27,658 bases of DNA from a virus. The DNA lies in the IMG/VR virus record IMGVR_UViG_3300024328_001297, positions 1 through 27,658 of that record. The stretch is one strand, 5' to 3'. The position numbers and the translations under genes were made by a program. The notes under the pieces are model-generated. The model saw only the letters and a program-made list of their open reading frames with translations, made no database searches and had not been told where the DNA came from. How positions within the stretch are numbered: position 1 is the first letter of the stretch; each line of letters opens with the position of its first letter. Positions 8,923 through 15,936 of this stretch are shown one piece after another.

Positions 8923-9068
8923 TGCGCGCTCCGATTATCATTCAAAATCATGTGCTTATGTCGTTGATAAGCCTCCGAAGTAGAGCGAACGTGGTCTCAC
9001 GAAGACGATGCAACTCACCACCGCGATCAAGCAGCGCAGCGGTCGCGCAAAACCAAGGAGCCGCCACG
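8923..9068. promoter_or_regulatory. Divergent intergenic region; candidate late promoter and cos/pac site
   Basis: This 146-base gap separates the minus-strand terminase operon from plus-strand small genes, so it must hold promoters for both directions. It is visibly more A/T-rich than its surroundings at 8935-8975, and contains a 6-bp inverted repeat GCTTAT/ATAAGC at 8954-8959 and 8967-8972 with a 7-base spacer. In lambda, cos lies immediately upstream of Nu1, so this is also the natural place for the packaging site. No unambiguous -35/-10 pair is visible. Confidence 0.4.
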
Positions 9069-9338
9069 ATGACCCGATTGAACCCGATCACCACGCCTCG
9101 CCACCAACTGCGCGCCGAAAAGGCCGCGCGGAACCGCGAAGCTGCGATCAAGGCCTTCATGGGCAAGAAAGCCGAGATCGACGACATGCTCGCCCGGCTT
9201 CAGAGCCTCAGCGACGAGCACTTCAACTGCCACCCAGACGAAATCAACTGGGGCCATGTTGGCACCCTTGAGCATTACGCCAGCTTGCTGAAGCGCATCA
9301 CCGACAGTGCCTTCAGTGAAGGCGAGCACGCGGAGTAA
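9069..9338 (+). CDS. Small hypothetical phage protein
   Basis: An 89-residue basic, helical protein starting MTRLNPITTPRHQLRAEKAA. The ATG at 9069 is chosen because a strong AAGGAG site lies 8 bases upstream; the open frame extends 5' well into the terminase gene, which is antisense and not credible as coding. The C-terminal half has 'IDDMLARLQSLSDEHFNCHP' and 'VGTLEHYASLLKRITDSAF', two amphipathic helices. I do not recognise a family. It is the first of three small plus-strand genes, with the next start six bases after its stop, so they are probably one operon. Confidence 0.7.
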   Translation: MTRLNPITTPRHQLRAEKAARNREAAIKAFMGKKAEIDDMLARLQSLSDEHFNCHPDEINWGHVGTLEHYASLLKRITDSAFSEGEHAE

Positions 9339-9343
9339 GCGCC

Positions 9344-9562
9344 ATGGAAACCTGCACAATTCGTATCGCAATTCGTAAACTGCCCGATCAATTCGATCGC
9401 AGCCGCCTCACCACAGTCCTTGACGAGATCGAATGCGCCATGATGGACGACGGTGGCGTTTATGTTCGCGCCTATGCCGACAGAATGACGATCACCATCG
9501 AGGTGCCCACCAATCAACTGCTTGATGCAGCCGCCTGTCTGAAAGACATCGGTCTGGTCTGA
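9344..9562 (+). CDS. Small hypothetical phage protein
   Basis: A 72-residue protein starting METCTIRIAIRKLPDQFDRS. It alternates short strands and helices (TIRIAIRKL, then VLDEIECAMMDDGGVYVRAY, then MTITIEVPTNQLLDAAACL), which resembles a small ferredoxin-like alpha/beta fold. A GGAG sequence at the end of the preceding gene serves as ribosome site, so it is coupled to that gene. No family is recognised and no function is proposed. Confidence 0.65.
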   Translation: METCTIRIAIRKLPDQFDRSRLTTVLDEIECAMMDDGGVYVRAYADRMTITIEVPTNQLLDAAACLKDIGLV

Positions 9563-9583
9563 ACTGCACAGACCTCAAGATAT

Positions 9584-9601
9584 GCCCCGCGCTCGCGGGG
9601 C
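9584..9601 (+). terminator. GC-rich hairpin between small plus-strand genes
   Basis: A perfect 7-bp stem GCCCCGC/GCGGGGC with loop GCTC. It lies about 20 bases after the stop of the 72-aa gene and about 50 before the DUF3489 start. There is no T-run after it, so it may be an attenuating or mRNA-stabilising hairpin rather than a full intrinsic terminator. Confidence 0.4.
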
Positions 9602-9652
9602 CTGTCTCGGGAGAAGGACGCATGTCGCGATCCTCAAATACTGGAGACACTT

Positions 9653-9895
9653 ATGGCTCAGAAATCCATATCCAAAACAACCGTTGCAGCCCCGCGCCAG
9701 ACCAAGCAGCAGATCATGATTGACCTCCTACGTCGGCCCGAAGGCGCGACCATCGAAGAGATCGCCAATGCCACCGAGTGGCAATCACATACGGTGCGCG
9801 GCGCCATGTCTGGCGCGCTCAAAAAAAAGCTTGGCCGCGCTATCAACTCGGAAAAGGTGGAGGAGCGTGGACGCGTCTATCGTATCGAAGACTGA
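9653..9895 (+). CDS. DUF3489 domain protein
   Basis: An 80-residue protein starting MAQKSISKTTVAAPRQTKQQ. I recognise the DUF3489 winged-helix-like pattern: 'TKQQIMIDLLRRPEGATIEE', then 'IANATEWQSHTVRGAMSGAL' and a strand 'VEERGRVYRIED'. These domains look like DNA-binding modules and are frequent in alphaproteobacterial phages and islands; the precise role is unknown. A GGAG site precedes the ATG at 9653. The 3' end overlaps the convergent DUF7220 gene by 19 bases, and a plus-strand terminator-like hairpin lies beyond it at 9952-9976. Confidence 0.8.
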   Translation: MAQKSISKTTVAAPRQTKQQIMIDLLRRPEGATIEEIANATEWQSHTVRGAMSGALKKKLGRAINSEKVEERGRVYRIED

Positions 9896-10197
9896 TCCCG
9901 CGCCTCTGCACTGTCGAAGTCACGGCGGTATGCGAGTCTTGCGCGAACAGAGCCGTCGCTCATCTTGAGCGGCGGCTTTGTCGTTCGGACCCGAATGGCC
10001 TCGAACACCCGCCGCAGGACATAGGACCGCACGATGCTGACGACGGTAAAGACCGCCCCCATTTGCAAGTTCTGGGCCAGCGTCGTGTGCAGCCCAAACA
10101 TCGGGAAGATCAGGATCTGCGTCAGCACAGCGACGCCGTAGCCAACCGTGACATTCGCAATCGCTTCACAAAATGACATCAGACGGGATTGCCTCAT
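9877..10197 (-). CDS. DUF7220 family small membrane protein
   Basis: A 106-residue protein starting MRQSRLMSFCEAIANVTVGY. Two hydrophobic segments are visible, about residues 13-35 (containing VGYGVAVLTQILIFPMFGL) and 45-62 (MGAVFTVVSIVRSYVLRRVF), with basic loops, so it should sit in the inner membrane. I recognise it as DUF7220, a small family next to phage methyltransferase genes in Rhodobacteraceae. Its ATG overlaps the methyltransferase stop in an ATGA tetrad. The C-terminal ~40 residues are charged and cytoplasmic. A holin-like or regulatory role cannot be judged from sequence. Confidence 0.75.
   Translation of the reverse strand: MRQSRLMSFCEAIANVTVGYGVAVLTQILIFPMFGLHTTLAQNLQMGAVFTVVSIVRSYVLRRVFEAIRVRTTKPPLKMSDGSVRARLAYRRDFDSAEARDQSSIR
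9952..9976 (+). terminator. Plus-strand terminator-like hairpin inside DUF7220 gene
   Basis: GCCGTCGCTC pairs with GAGCGGCGGC around a 5-base loop, giving a 10-bp RNA stem with one G-U pair, followed by TTTGTCGTT. It lies 57 bases after the DUF3489 stop and would end the plus-strand transcript before it runs antisense into the methyltransferase. It falls within the convergent coding region of DUF7220. Confidence 0.45.
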
Positions 10198-11453
10198 TGG
10201 CTACCCCGCTCTGAACGCAGATCATCGAAACTGGTCCCGGCGCCTTCAAGAACAGCGTGCTTGCCAGTGAACTGCTGCCACCGCTGAACAGCCACATCGA
10301 CATACGCCGGATTAAGCTCGACCCCGTAGCAGACCCGCCCCGTGGTTTCCGCCGCGATTAGCGTCGTGCCCGAGCCCATAAAAGGCTCGTAGACAGCTTG
10401 GCCCGGACTGGAATTGTTCAGGATCGGACGGCGCATACATTCGACGGGTTTCTGCGTCCCGTGCACGGTTTCAGCATCCTGATCCTTGTTCGCGATCTGC
10501 CATAGCGTCGTTTGTTTGCGGTCGCCCGCCCAGTGGCCTTTGCCGGTTTTCTTCACCGCATAAAGGCACGGTTCGTGCTGCCAATGATAATCACCGCGGC
10601 TCAGCACGAGGCGATCCTTGGCCCAGATGATCTGGGACCGGATATTGAAACCAGAGGTCTCAAGGCTCTCGGCAACTGTCGTCGCATGCAATGCGCCGTG
10701 CCAGACATAGGCCACATCGCCTGGGAAGAGCGCCCAGGCCTCACGCCAATCAGCCCGGTCATCATTCAGGACCTTGCCGGTTCGTTTTGTTGCGGCGGCG
10801 CCTGCCTTGTTGCGCCAGCCGGGATCGTAGTCGACGCCGTAAGGCGGATCGGTCACCATCAGCTGCGGTTTCACATCACCGAGCAAACGCTCGACATCTG
10901 TAGCCACGGTGGCATCCCCGCAGAGCAGTCGATGCTTTCCAAGCACCCATAGATCACCCGCACGGCTGATCGGGGCCTCGGGCGGCTCGGGAACATCGTC
11001 CTCGCCCTCGCGGGATGCTGTTTCAGGGTCGACCTCACCGGCCAGCAACACCTCAAGCTCGGCATCATCGAATCCGATGAGCGACAGGTCGTAGTCCTCG
11101 GCCAGCAGGTCATTCAACTCAGCCGATAGCAACGCTTCATCCCAGGACCCTAGTTCCGTCAGTTTGTTGTCCGCAATCCGGTAGGCCCGACGCTGTGCTT
11201 CGCTCAGATGTCCCAGCACGATCACGGGGGCCTCACGCAGCCCCAGCTGCGTGGCGGCAAGCACACGGCCGTGGCCTGCGATCAATTCTCCGTCGTCCGC
11301 GACCAGGCACGGAACGGTCCAGCCAAACTCGGCCATGCTGGCCGCGATCTTTGCGACCTGATCCGCGCCATGCATCTTTGCGTTCTTCGCATAAGGCTGC
11401 AGCTTTGCAAGCGGCCAAGTCTCGATTGCGTCAGGGGCAAAGCTCAGGGTCAT
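10194..11453 (-). CDS. ParB-domain / N6-adenine or N4-cytosine DNA methyltransferase
   Basis: A 419-residue fusion. Residues about 12-115 are a ParB/Srx-like N-terminal domain with the signature GELIAGHGRVLAATQLGL (about 55-72) and 'YRIADNKLTELGSWDEALL'. After a Glu/Pro-rich linker (about 140-162) comes a beta-class methyltransferase: DPPYG catalytic motif at 202-206 and the AdoMet-binding FMGSGTTLIAAE at 358-369. The order DPPY before FxGxG defines the beta class. These ParB-MTase fusions are common in phages; they modify phage DNA, probably to evade host restriction or mark it for regulation. No restriction gene is adjacent, so it is an orphan. Recognition sequence and exact base modified cannot be read from sequence. 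Confidence 0.9.
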   Translation of the reverse strand: MTLSFAPDAIETWPLAKLQPYAKNAKMHGADQVAKIAASMAEFGWTVPCLVADDGELIAGHGRVLAATQLGLREAPVIVLGHLSEAQRRAYRIADNKLTELGSWDEALLSAELNDLLAEDYDLSLIGFDDAELEVLLAGEVDPETASREGEDDVPEPPEAPISRAGDLWVLGKHRLLCGDATVATDVERLLGDVKPQLMVTDPPYGVDYDPGWRNKAGAAATKRTGKVLNDDRADWREAWALFPGDVAYVWHGALHATTVAESLETSGFNIRSQIIWAKDRLVLSRGDYHWQHEPCLYAVKKTGKGHWAGDRKQTTLWQIANKDQDAETVHGTQKPVECMRRPILNNSSPGQAVYEPFMGSGTTLIAAETTGRVCYGVELNPAYVDVAVQRWQQFTGKHAVLEGAGTSFDDLRSERGSQ

Positions 11454-12022
11454 TTCTTCGGGCCTATCTATTGAGCATTTTGGTTTGGCAGCCAGCCGTG
11501 GTAGTTGGCACGATCGCGCTTTATCCTCGGGTCATCGCGATGGGAGGGGGATGCGGCTGTGCGATATGCTCCAGTCGACGTCATTACGCTCGATACTGAG
11601 CGGGTTCGACGGCACTGCTGGGAGGAGGTGTCGTCGAACTGGGCAGTCAAACTTGGACTCCGGACACCAGCAATAAGCTTGGACTCCACGAAGGGTCCAG
11701 CGGCGGCCAAGGCATCCAGCTCCAAGGGTTTGTTTAATTGTGGTTTTTGTCAGATCACAGGTGGATACCCGCTGGGGTGGCTTCCCAAAAAACGGGCCCT
11801 GTCGCTAGCGATATTGCGCGCCTCGCCCCCCCGTATACGTTTGGGGCCCAGAAGGACCCGCGAATTCAGTGGGTTAGCCCTTTGGATCCCATCTGGACCC
11901 TTGGTTGGACCCCGGAAGCCAGCGCCGCAGGTCGTCCCGCACGCGCCTCTCCCGAGTATATCCAATTTGTAGCCTCTCAGCCGGAAACTGTAACCCTTTG
12001 CGATGTCTCACTGAAAATTCTG
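11454..12022. other. 569-base non-coding gap with short dispersed repeats
   Basis: No open frame here looks real on either strand. It holds a dispersed motif of the form yTGGAyyCC: CTTGGACTCC occurs exactly at 11652-11661 and 11678-11687 (26 bases apart), its relative CTGGACCC occurs inverted at 11693-11700 and direct at 11893-11900, and TTGGACCCC at 11905-11913. It lies upstream of the methyltransferase, so it probably contains that gene's promoter. The repeats could instead be remains of a decayed insertion element end. Confidence 0.5.
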
Positions 12023-12469
12023 TCACAGGACGATTTTCCTTGACAGGTTGTTCGCGTTCTCGACCACGAAACGCCGTGACCGCTTCAAAGGCGGTACGCG
12101 CCCATTGAGCCGCCAGGTGATCAGCGCGAGGCCGTATTGCCAATGGCGGTTGGCCGCCGGGCGGCTGATCCCCATCTCCCAGCAGATCGGTTTCCACGGC
12201 GTGCGTTCGGCACGCAGCCAGACGATCCGGGCATCATCCCGCTCCAGCCAGCGCAGCCAGAGCAATGCCTCCTCGGCCTCAGAGATCTGGCGCGGACCCG
12301 GCCGGGGGCGACGCATCTGCGGTTCCTGTCCGACCTTGTCCGCGAAGCTGTGGAAATACTCGGGCCAGGCGTTGAAGAAGCCCTGGGGCATGACGCCGGG
12401 CAAGGTGCGGAAGACATCGGCCGCACTCTCCAAACGGTCCTTCACGCGCGCTGTGGTCCACTCACCCAT
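12023..12469 (-). CDS. DUF6362 family protein
   Basis: A 148-residue protein starting MGEWTTARVKDRLESAADVF. I chose the ATG at 12469, which overlaps the stop of the preceding gene by eight bases. The N-terminal part has the conserved 'AADVFRTLPGVMPQGFFNAW' stretch, and the C-terminal half 'ISEAEEALLWLRWLERDDAR' followed by 'KPICWEMGISRPAANRHWQY' reads as a helix-turn-helix. I recognise it as DUF6362, found in phage DNA-metabolism clusters; it probably binds DNA, perhaps as a regulator or packaging factor. It is the last gene of the RuvC-led run before a long gap. Confidence 0.75.
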   Translation of the reverse strand: MGEWTTARVKDRLESAADVFRTLPGVMPQGFFNAWPEYFHSFADKVGQEPQMRRPRPGPRQISEAEEALLWLRWLERDDARIVWLRAERTPWKPICWEMGISRPAANRHWQYGLALITWRLNGRVPPLKRSRRFVVENANNLSRKIVL

Positions 12470-12665
12470 GGCGCGCCTCCCGTTCCCGCTTGCCATACAG
12501 GCGCTCGCCAAGCTGGCGCACCAATTCCCGTTCGGGCCAGGTCAGCCGGTCATCGTCGATTGCAACGGCGAGCAGTCCCTGTTCCTTCCAACCATCCCGT
12601 TTGACCTCGTCGGGCTGGCGGCGATGCCCGCCATATCCCTTGGGCGTGAAGCGCATGCCGGTCAT
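12462..12665 (-). CDS. Small hypothetical phage protein
   Basis: A 67-residue basic protein starting MTGMRFTPKGYGGHRRQPDE. The second half is a charged helix, 'LTWPERELVRQLGERLYGKR'. The ATG overlaps the RuvC-like stop in an ATGA tetrad, and its own 3' end overlaps the DUF6362 start, so it is locked in a tightly coupled three-gene run. No family or function recognised. Confidence 0.65.
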   Translation of the reverse strand: MTGMRFTPKGYGGHRRQPDEVKRDGWKEQGLLAVAIDDDRLTWPERELVRQLGERLYGKREREARHG

Positions 12666-13198
12666 TGCGCACCTCCGTGGGTTTCCATGGCCCAGAGCAG
12701 GATCGCGATGGCGTCAGCTTCATTGTCATCGGCCGGGCTGAAGCCACGCGCCCGGACGGCGGCGATCATGGCGTCCTTGTTGGCGTTGCCCTTACCAGTG
12801 GCGTGACGCTTGATCGTCCCGACAGGCACGCCCTGATAAGGCACCCCGCGCATCTCGGCCCATGCGGTCAGCGTCGCCATCAGCCCCCCGTAGACGTGCG
12901 CTGCATCCGTGCCCGCGTGGCGACGGACCTCCTCGAACCAGATGGCGGCGATAGGACCGGACAACCGCTCCAACTCGCCCAGCCAGTTCGTAAAGCGCAG
13001 GTATCGCATCCCACCGCCATCGAACCGGCCGTTGCGGAACGATGCTGTGCCGCTGGTGATCAGCCCTTCGGCGCCATGCAAGGCCCAGCCCGTGGTTGTG
13101 CCAAGATCGAGCGCCAGCAATGTGCGCTGGCCGTTAAGCGCGGGCGGCACATTTCGGACGGCGTTCTGATTGGGGTTGGTCATGGTCTGGTCCGCCAT
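12662..13198 (-). CDS. RuvC-like Holliday junction resolvase
   Basis: A 178-residue protein, close to the length of bacterial RuvC. RNase H-fold catalytic acids are visible: D31 in LLALDLGTTTGWAL, an acidic pair at 89-90 in WFEEVRRH, and D158/D162 in DDNEADAIAILLWA. The lysine-rich 'GTIKRHATGKGNANKDAMIA' segment before the last motif is typical of phage RuvC-like proteins. It would cleave four-way or branched DNA from recombination and replication so that packaging can proceed. The ATG at 13198 has an AGGAG site; the frame stays open upstream to 13564 through the repeat region, but that extension encodes only repeat-derived residues and is rejected. Confidence 0.88.
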   Translation of the reverse strand: MADQTMTNPNQNAVRNVPPALNGQRTLLALDLGTTTGWALHGAEGLITSGTASFRNGRFDGGGMRYLRFTNWLGELERLSGPIAAIWFEEVRRHAGTDAAHVYGGLMATLTAWAEMRGVPYQGVPVGTIKRHATGKGNANKDAMIAAVRARGFSPADDNEADAIAILLWAMETHGGAQ

Positions 13199-13268
13199 GG
13201 GCTTTCTCCTTTTGTGATTGGCTGCTCGAGGGGTGGAACGGGTCAGACTGCGACCCGAGAAATTGCCC

Positions 13269-13319
13269 AGGGGTAGGTGGTGGCTCTCCCCGCCTGTAGC
13301 GGGGAGGACACCTACCCCT
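13269..13319. repeat. Long hairpin with two perfect stems
   Basis: An 11-bp perfect outer inverted repeat, AGGGGTAGGTG (13269-13279) and CACCTACCCCT (13309-13319), encloses an 8-bp perfect inner repeat CTCCCCGC (13286-13293) and GCGGGGAG (13299-13306) with a 5-base loop. The arms are joined by an asymmetric 6/2-base internal loop. No T-run follows on either side, so it is unlikely to be a simple intrinsic terminator; a single-strand initiation or RNA element is possible. Confidence 0.75.
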
Positions 13320-13336
13320 TTAGGGGGGACTTTTCT

Positions 13337-13542
13337 GAAATCTGAAATCTGGCGTAGGACACTGATTTTATTGACCAAATCCAGATTGCGGAGCAAATTT
13401 CGGAAACACCCTTCCGAAATCTGGAAAGGACCTTCCAAGTCTCTGAAACTAAATGGAAAAAGCCAGATTCCAGATTTCGCCAGGATTTCAGATTTCGCAA
13501 AATCTGGCCAGATTTCGGAATTTGGACGCCAGATTTCGGAAT
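13337..13542. repeat. Iteron-like cluster, consensus CCAGATTTCGGAAT
   Basis: The exact 14-mer CCAGATTTCGGAAT occurs at 13508-13521 and 13529-13542, a 21-base period. Near copies start at about 13470 (CCAGATTTCGCC) and 13488 (TCAGATTTCGCA), continuing a spacing of 18-21 bases, and the reverse complement TTCCGAAATCTGG is at 13412-13424. Tandem GAAATCT units stand at 13337-13350, and a perfect palindrome AAATCTGGCCAGATTT at 13500-13515. Spacing of about two helical turns suggests binding of a protein on one DNA face. Confidence 0.8.
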
Positions 13543-13560
13543 GGATCCGGAGCGGAAAAA

Positions 13561-15936
13561 TCATGCGTCACCCCCTTCCGGATAGACCCAGATGGCGGGG
13601 TTTTCGACCGGCAACAGGGCTCCAGTCTGCGGGCATTTGTAGTGGCTGGGGCGCACAGGAACATAAGCTTGGCCAACCTCGCCGGTGTCCGGATCGACCT
13701 TTTCACCATCGGTCGCCAGTTCCATGTATTCCACACAGAGATAGCCGTACTTGCTGCGGTCAGATGCCAGGCCGAGATCGCTCGCCGCGTCGCCTTTGAC
13801 GAACTTGATCACCCCCTTGGTCGTCATCACATTCAGCCGGTCCCGAATGGTTGTCTGCCCACTGAGGCCGCTTTTGTTCTCAAAAGATTCGGCGAACAGC
13901 GTCATCGTGTACATCCGCCCCGCACGCGCTTCGCGATCGAGAATGTTGACGATAACCTCGCCTTTGCGCACACGCTCGGCGTCATGCTTCGCGCCAACCT
14001 CCTGGCGCACCAACCGTTCGTTCATCGGGTTGATCTCGACCCATTGGCCGCCGACCTTGTCGATCACCTTTGGCGGCAACGCGGGGCCATTGCGCAGCTC
14101 GATCTCCAGCTTTCGTTGCGAGCAATCCTCGTCGGGCCGGTGCAGGATCAAGCCGGAGGTATAGAACCCGCGCAGCGCGCTGGCGCCGGAGAGCGCGAGA
14201 AACGGATCGTCCTTCACCTGCTGCTTGCTGAGCTTCTTGGTGTGGTGGATCAGGATCACCCCGCAGTCGGGGTCGATATGATCGCGCAGCACCTCGACCC
14301 GTTCCTTCAGGAAAAACATCATGGCGGTGTTGTCGTTTTCGCCGCCGCCATCGGGCCCGCCGTCAAAGAGGTTCCGGATCGGGTCGACGCAGAGAATGTC
14401 CGGCGGTGCATCCGGGAACGCGTTTTGCACGGCGCGCGCGACCCGCACGCTGCCTTCGTTGTCGAGCAGCATCTTCAGCTTGGGCGTGGCGACGAAGGTA
14501 TCGCGCGCGGCGGCCAACACCTCTGGCGGCAGGGCAATCTGCTTCAAGCGTTCCCGCAGATAGTGATACTGGATCTCGGCCTGCAGATAGAAGACCCGTA
14601 GAGGCCGCGGCGGGGTGAAGCCGAGGAACGGCACGCCTGCGGCCATGTGCACGAGCCAGGAGATCAGCAGGTCGCTTTTGCCAACCTTGGGCGCGCCACC
14701 CAGCACCAGCAGCCCGCCCGGCGTCAGCACGCGCGGCGCAATGATGTCCTGCGGCATGGGGCTCTGGTCGTCCAGCAGCGCGCCGAGCGTGAAGGCAGGC
14801 ATGTCCTCCGGCCCCGGTGCACCATTGGTCAGACGGATCAGGGGCAGTCCGTATTTCTCGACATGCAGGTTCCAGAGCCGCTCGGACTCGCGCTTGAGCC
14901 GTTCCACCGGCCACTGCGGCCGCAGCATGGCGGCGTTGTAGCCACAGATGCCTTCCCAGCCCTCGTCCTTTGTCATCCGGCCCTCGTGGACCATACGGAT
15001 GAAATACCCGATCGCAGCAGATGCGCCCTCGAAGCGGGACCAATCGTCCTGCGCCCCCTCGCGCACCGGGGTGACCAGCACATCGTCCATCGCCGGTTTG
15101 TCGGGATGGCTGAACTCGGGTTGCAGGGACACGCCCGGCGCGGGCGGCATGTCGGTCACGGCCTCCATGAACTCGGCCAGGTCGCGTTCGCGGTCGGCGT
15201 TTAGCTCGACGATCCGCACCTGCGTTTTCAGGCTGTTCTTGTAATAAACGCTGCCTGCCACCCGGATCGGCTGGTGGGCCGAGCGGAAATGCATGTCGCC
15301 ACCGACCTTGGCCGCGATGTCGCCGCGCAGTCGGGTCACATGGCGGATGTCGTCACCCTCGGCAGGCTCGGTCAGTGTCCACCACACGTGCGCTTTCCGC
15401 TGCCCCTCGGGCGTCACACCACCGCTTTCAACCACCATGGTCGGTGCGCCGAGGTGGCGCTCCAGATGGGCACGCTTTGCGGCAATATCGCCGGTGTCGA
15501 GGTCGACGACCACGGTTTGCATCTGCAAGATCTCGGCGGCCTTGGCCTGGCCGGACGCGGCAACGGTGCCGGGAATTACGTAGACCGCTGCCCCCTCCCG
15601 CGAGGCCCATGTGGCGAAGGTCGCCATCTTTTCGGGCGCGGCCTGATCCGCTTCCAGCCAGATGTTATGCGGGCGGCCATCGATGCCCTGGCCTTTGTCA
15701 ATGAAACTACGGACCGGAATCAGGCCTTCGCAGTAGCCGAAGACGACCTGCATGAACTGGGCGATCTGCTCGGGATCGGGCTCGTCGCCGAAGACGTCGA
15801 TCTGCGGGGCCGCGTCGTTGAAATCGCGCCACGGGTTGAAATGGACGATGTTCTCCTTGATCTCATCGGGCGTCGTGTCGTCGCGCATGGTCGGGTCCTG
15901 CTCGGGGTTGGTTGGGTCGGTGGGCTCGTCGGTCAT
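13561..15936 (-). CDS. Primase-helicase (AEP/RepB-like primase plus RecA-fold ATPase)
   Basis: A 791-residue replication protein. Residues about 50-240 resemble an archaeo-eukaryotic/RepB-type primase: VVVDLDTGD at 142-150 supplies the metal-binding acid pair, followed by SGGVTPEGQRKAHVWW and RVAGSVYYKN. A linker domain follows, then a hexameric RepA/KaiC-like ATPase with Walker A GGAPKVGKSDLL at 413-424 and Walker B 'DILCVDPIRNLF' about 90 residues later. The C-terminal ~150 residues include a winged-helix-like stretch 'LSGQTTIRDRLNVMTTKGVI'. It should unwind and prime phage DNA. Its ATG at 15936 overlaps the nuclease stop (ATGA), which fixes the start. It ends beside the repeat region, consistent with acting there. 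Confidence 0.85.
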   Translation of the reverse strand: MTDEPTDPTNPEQDPTMRDDTTPDEIKENIVHFNPWRDFNDAAPQIDVFGDEPDPEQIAQFMQVVFGYCEGLIPVRSFIDKGQGIDGRPHNIWLEADQAAPEKMATFATWASREGAAVYVIPGTVAASGQAKAAEILQMQTVVVDLDTGDIAAKRAHLERHLGAPTMVVESGGVTPEGQRKAHVWWTLTEPAEGDDIRHVTRLRGDIAAKVGGDMHFRSAHQPIRVAGSVYYKNSLKTQVRIVELNADRERDLAEFMEAVTDMPPAPGVSLQPEFSHPDKPAMDDVLVTPVREGAQDDWSRFEGASAAIGYFIRMVHEGRMTKDEGWEGICGYNAAMLRPQWPVERLKRESERLWNLHVEKYGLPLIRLTNGAPGPEDMPAFTLGALLDDQSPMPQDIIAPRVLTPGGLLVLGGAPKVGKSDLLISWLVHMAAGVPFLGFTPPRPLRVFYLQAEIQYHYLRERLKQIALPPEVLAAARDTFVATPKLKMLLDNEGSVRVARAVQNAFPDAPPDILCVDPIRNLFDGGPDGGGENDNTAMMFFLKERVEVLRDHIDPDCGVILIHHTKKLSKQQVKDDPFLALSGASALRGFYTSGLILHRPDEDCSQRKLEIELRNGPALPPKVIDKVGGQWVEINPMNERLVRQEVGAKHDAERVRKGEVIVNILDREARAGRMYTMTLFAESFENKSGLSGQTTIRDRLNVMTTKGVIKFVKGDAASDLGLASDRSKYGYLCVEYMELATDGEKVDPDTGEVGQAYVPVRPSHYKCPQTGALLPVENPAIWVYPEGGDA

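Larger units (their letters stand above)
13199..13560. other. Repeat-rich non-coding region, candidate replication origin
   Basis: This 362-base gap separates the primase-helicase from the RuvC-like gene. It holds two kinds of structure listed separately: a long hairpin at 13269-13319 and a cluster of AGATTTCGG-type repeats at 13337-13542. The repeat part is clearly more A/T-rich than its surroundings. A repeat-rich A/T-rich stretch next to replication genes is the usual form of a phage or plasmid origin. It should also carry the promoter for the RuvC-led genes. Confidence 0.5.

Noticed and set aside
9622-9723. 33-codon leader ORF overlapping the DUF3489 start
   Set aside because: It has a possible ribosome site but overlaps the better-supported DUF3489 gene out of frame, and its composition is unremarkable.
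13337-13542. CRISPR-like array
   Set aside because: Repeats are only about 14 bases with 4-8-base gaps, vary in sequence and occur in both orientations; there are no spacer-length units.
13199-13564. N-terminal extension of the RuvC-like gene through the repeats
   Set aside because: The extension encodes only repeat-derived SEIW/SEIL stretches, whereas the ATG at 13198 has a good ribosome site and gives a normal RuvC length.
13453-14601. 382-codon plus-strand open frame over the repeat region and primase-helicase
   Set aside because: It is antisense to the ATPase domain, including the Walker B region, and starts inside the repeats. No ribosome site or family match is visible.
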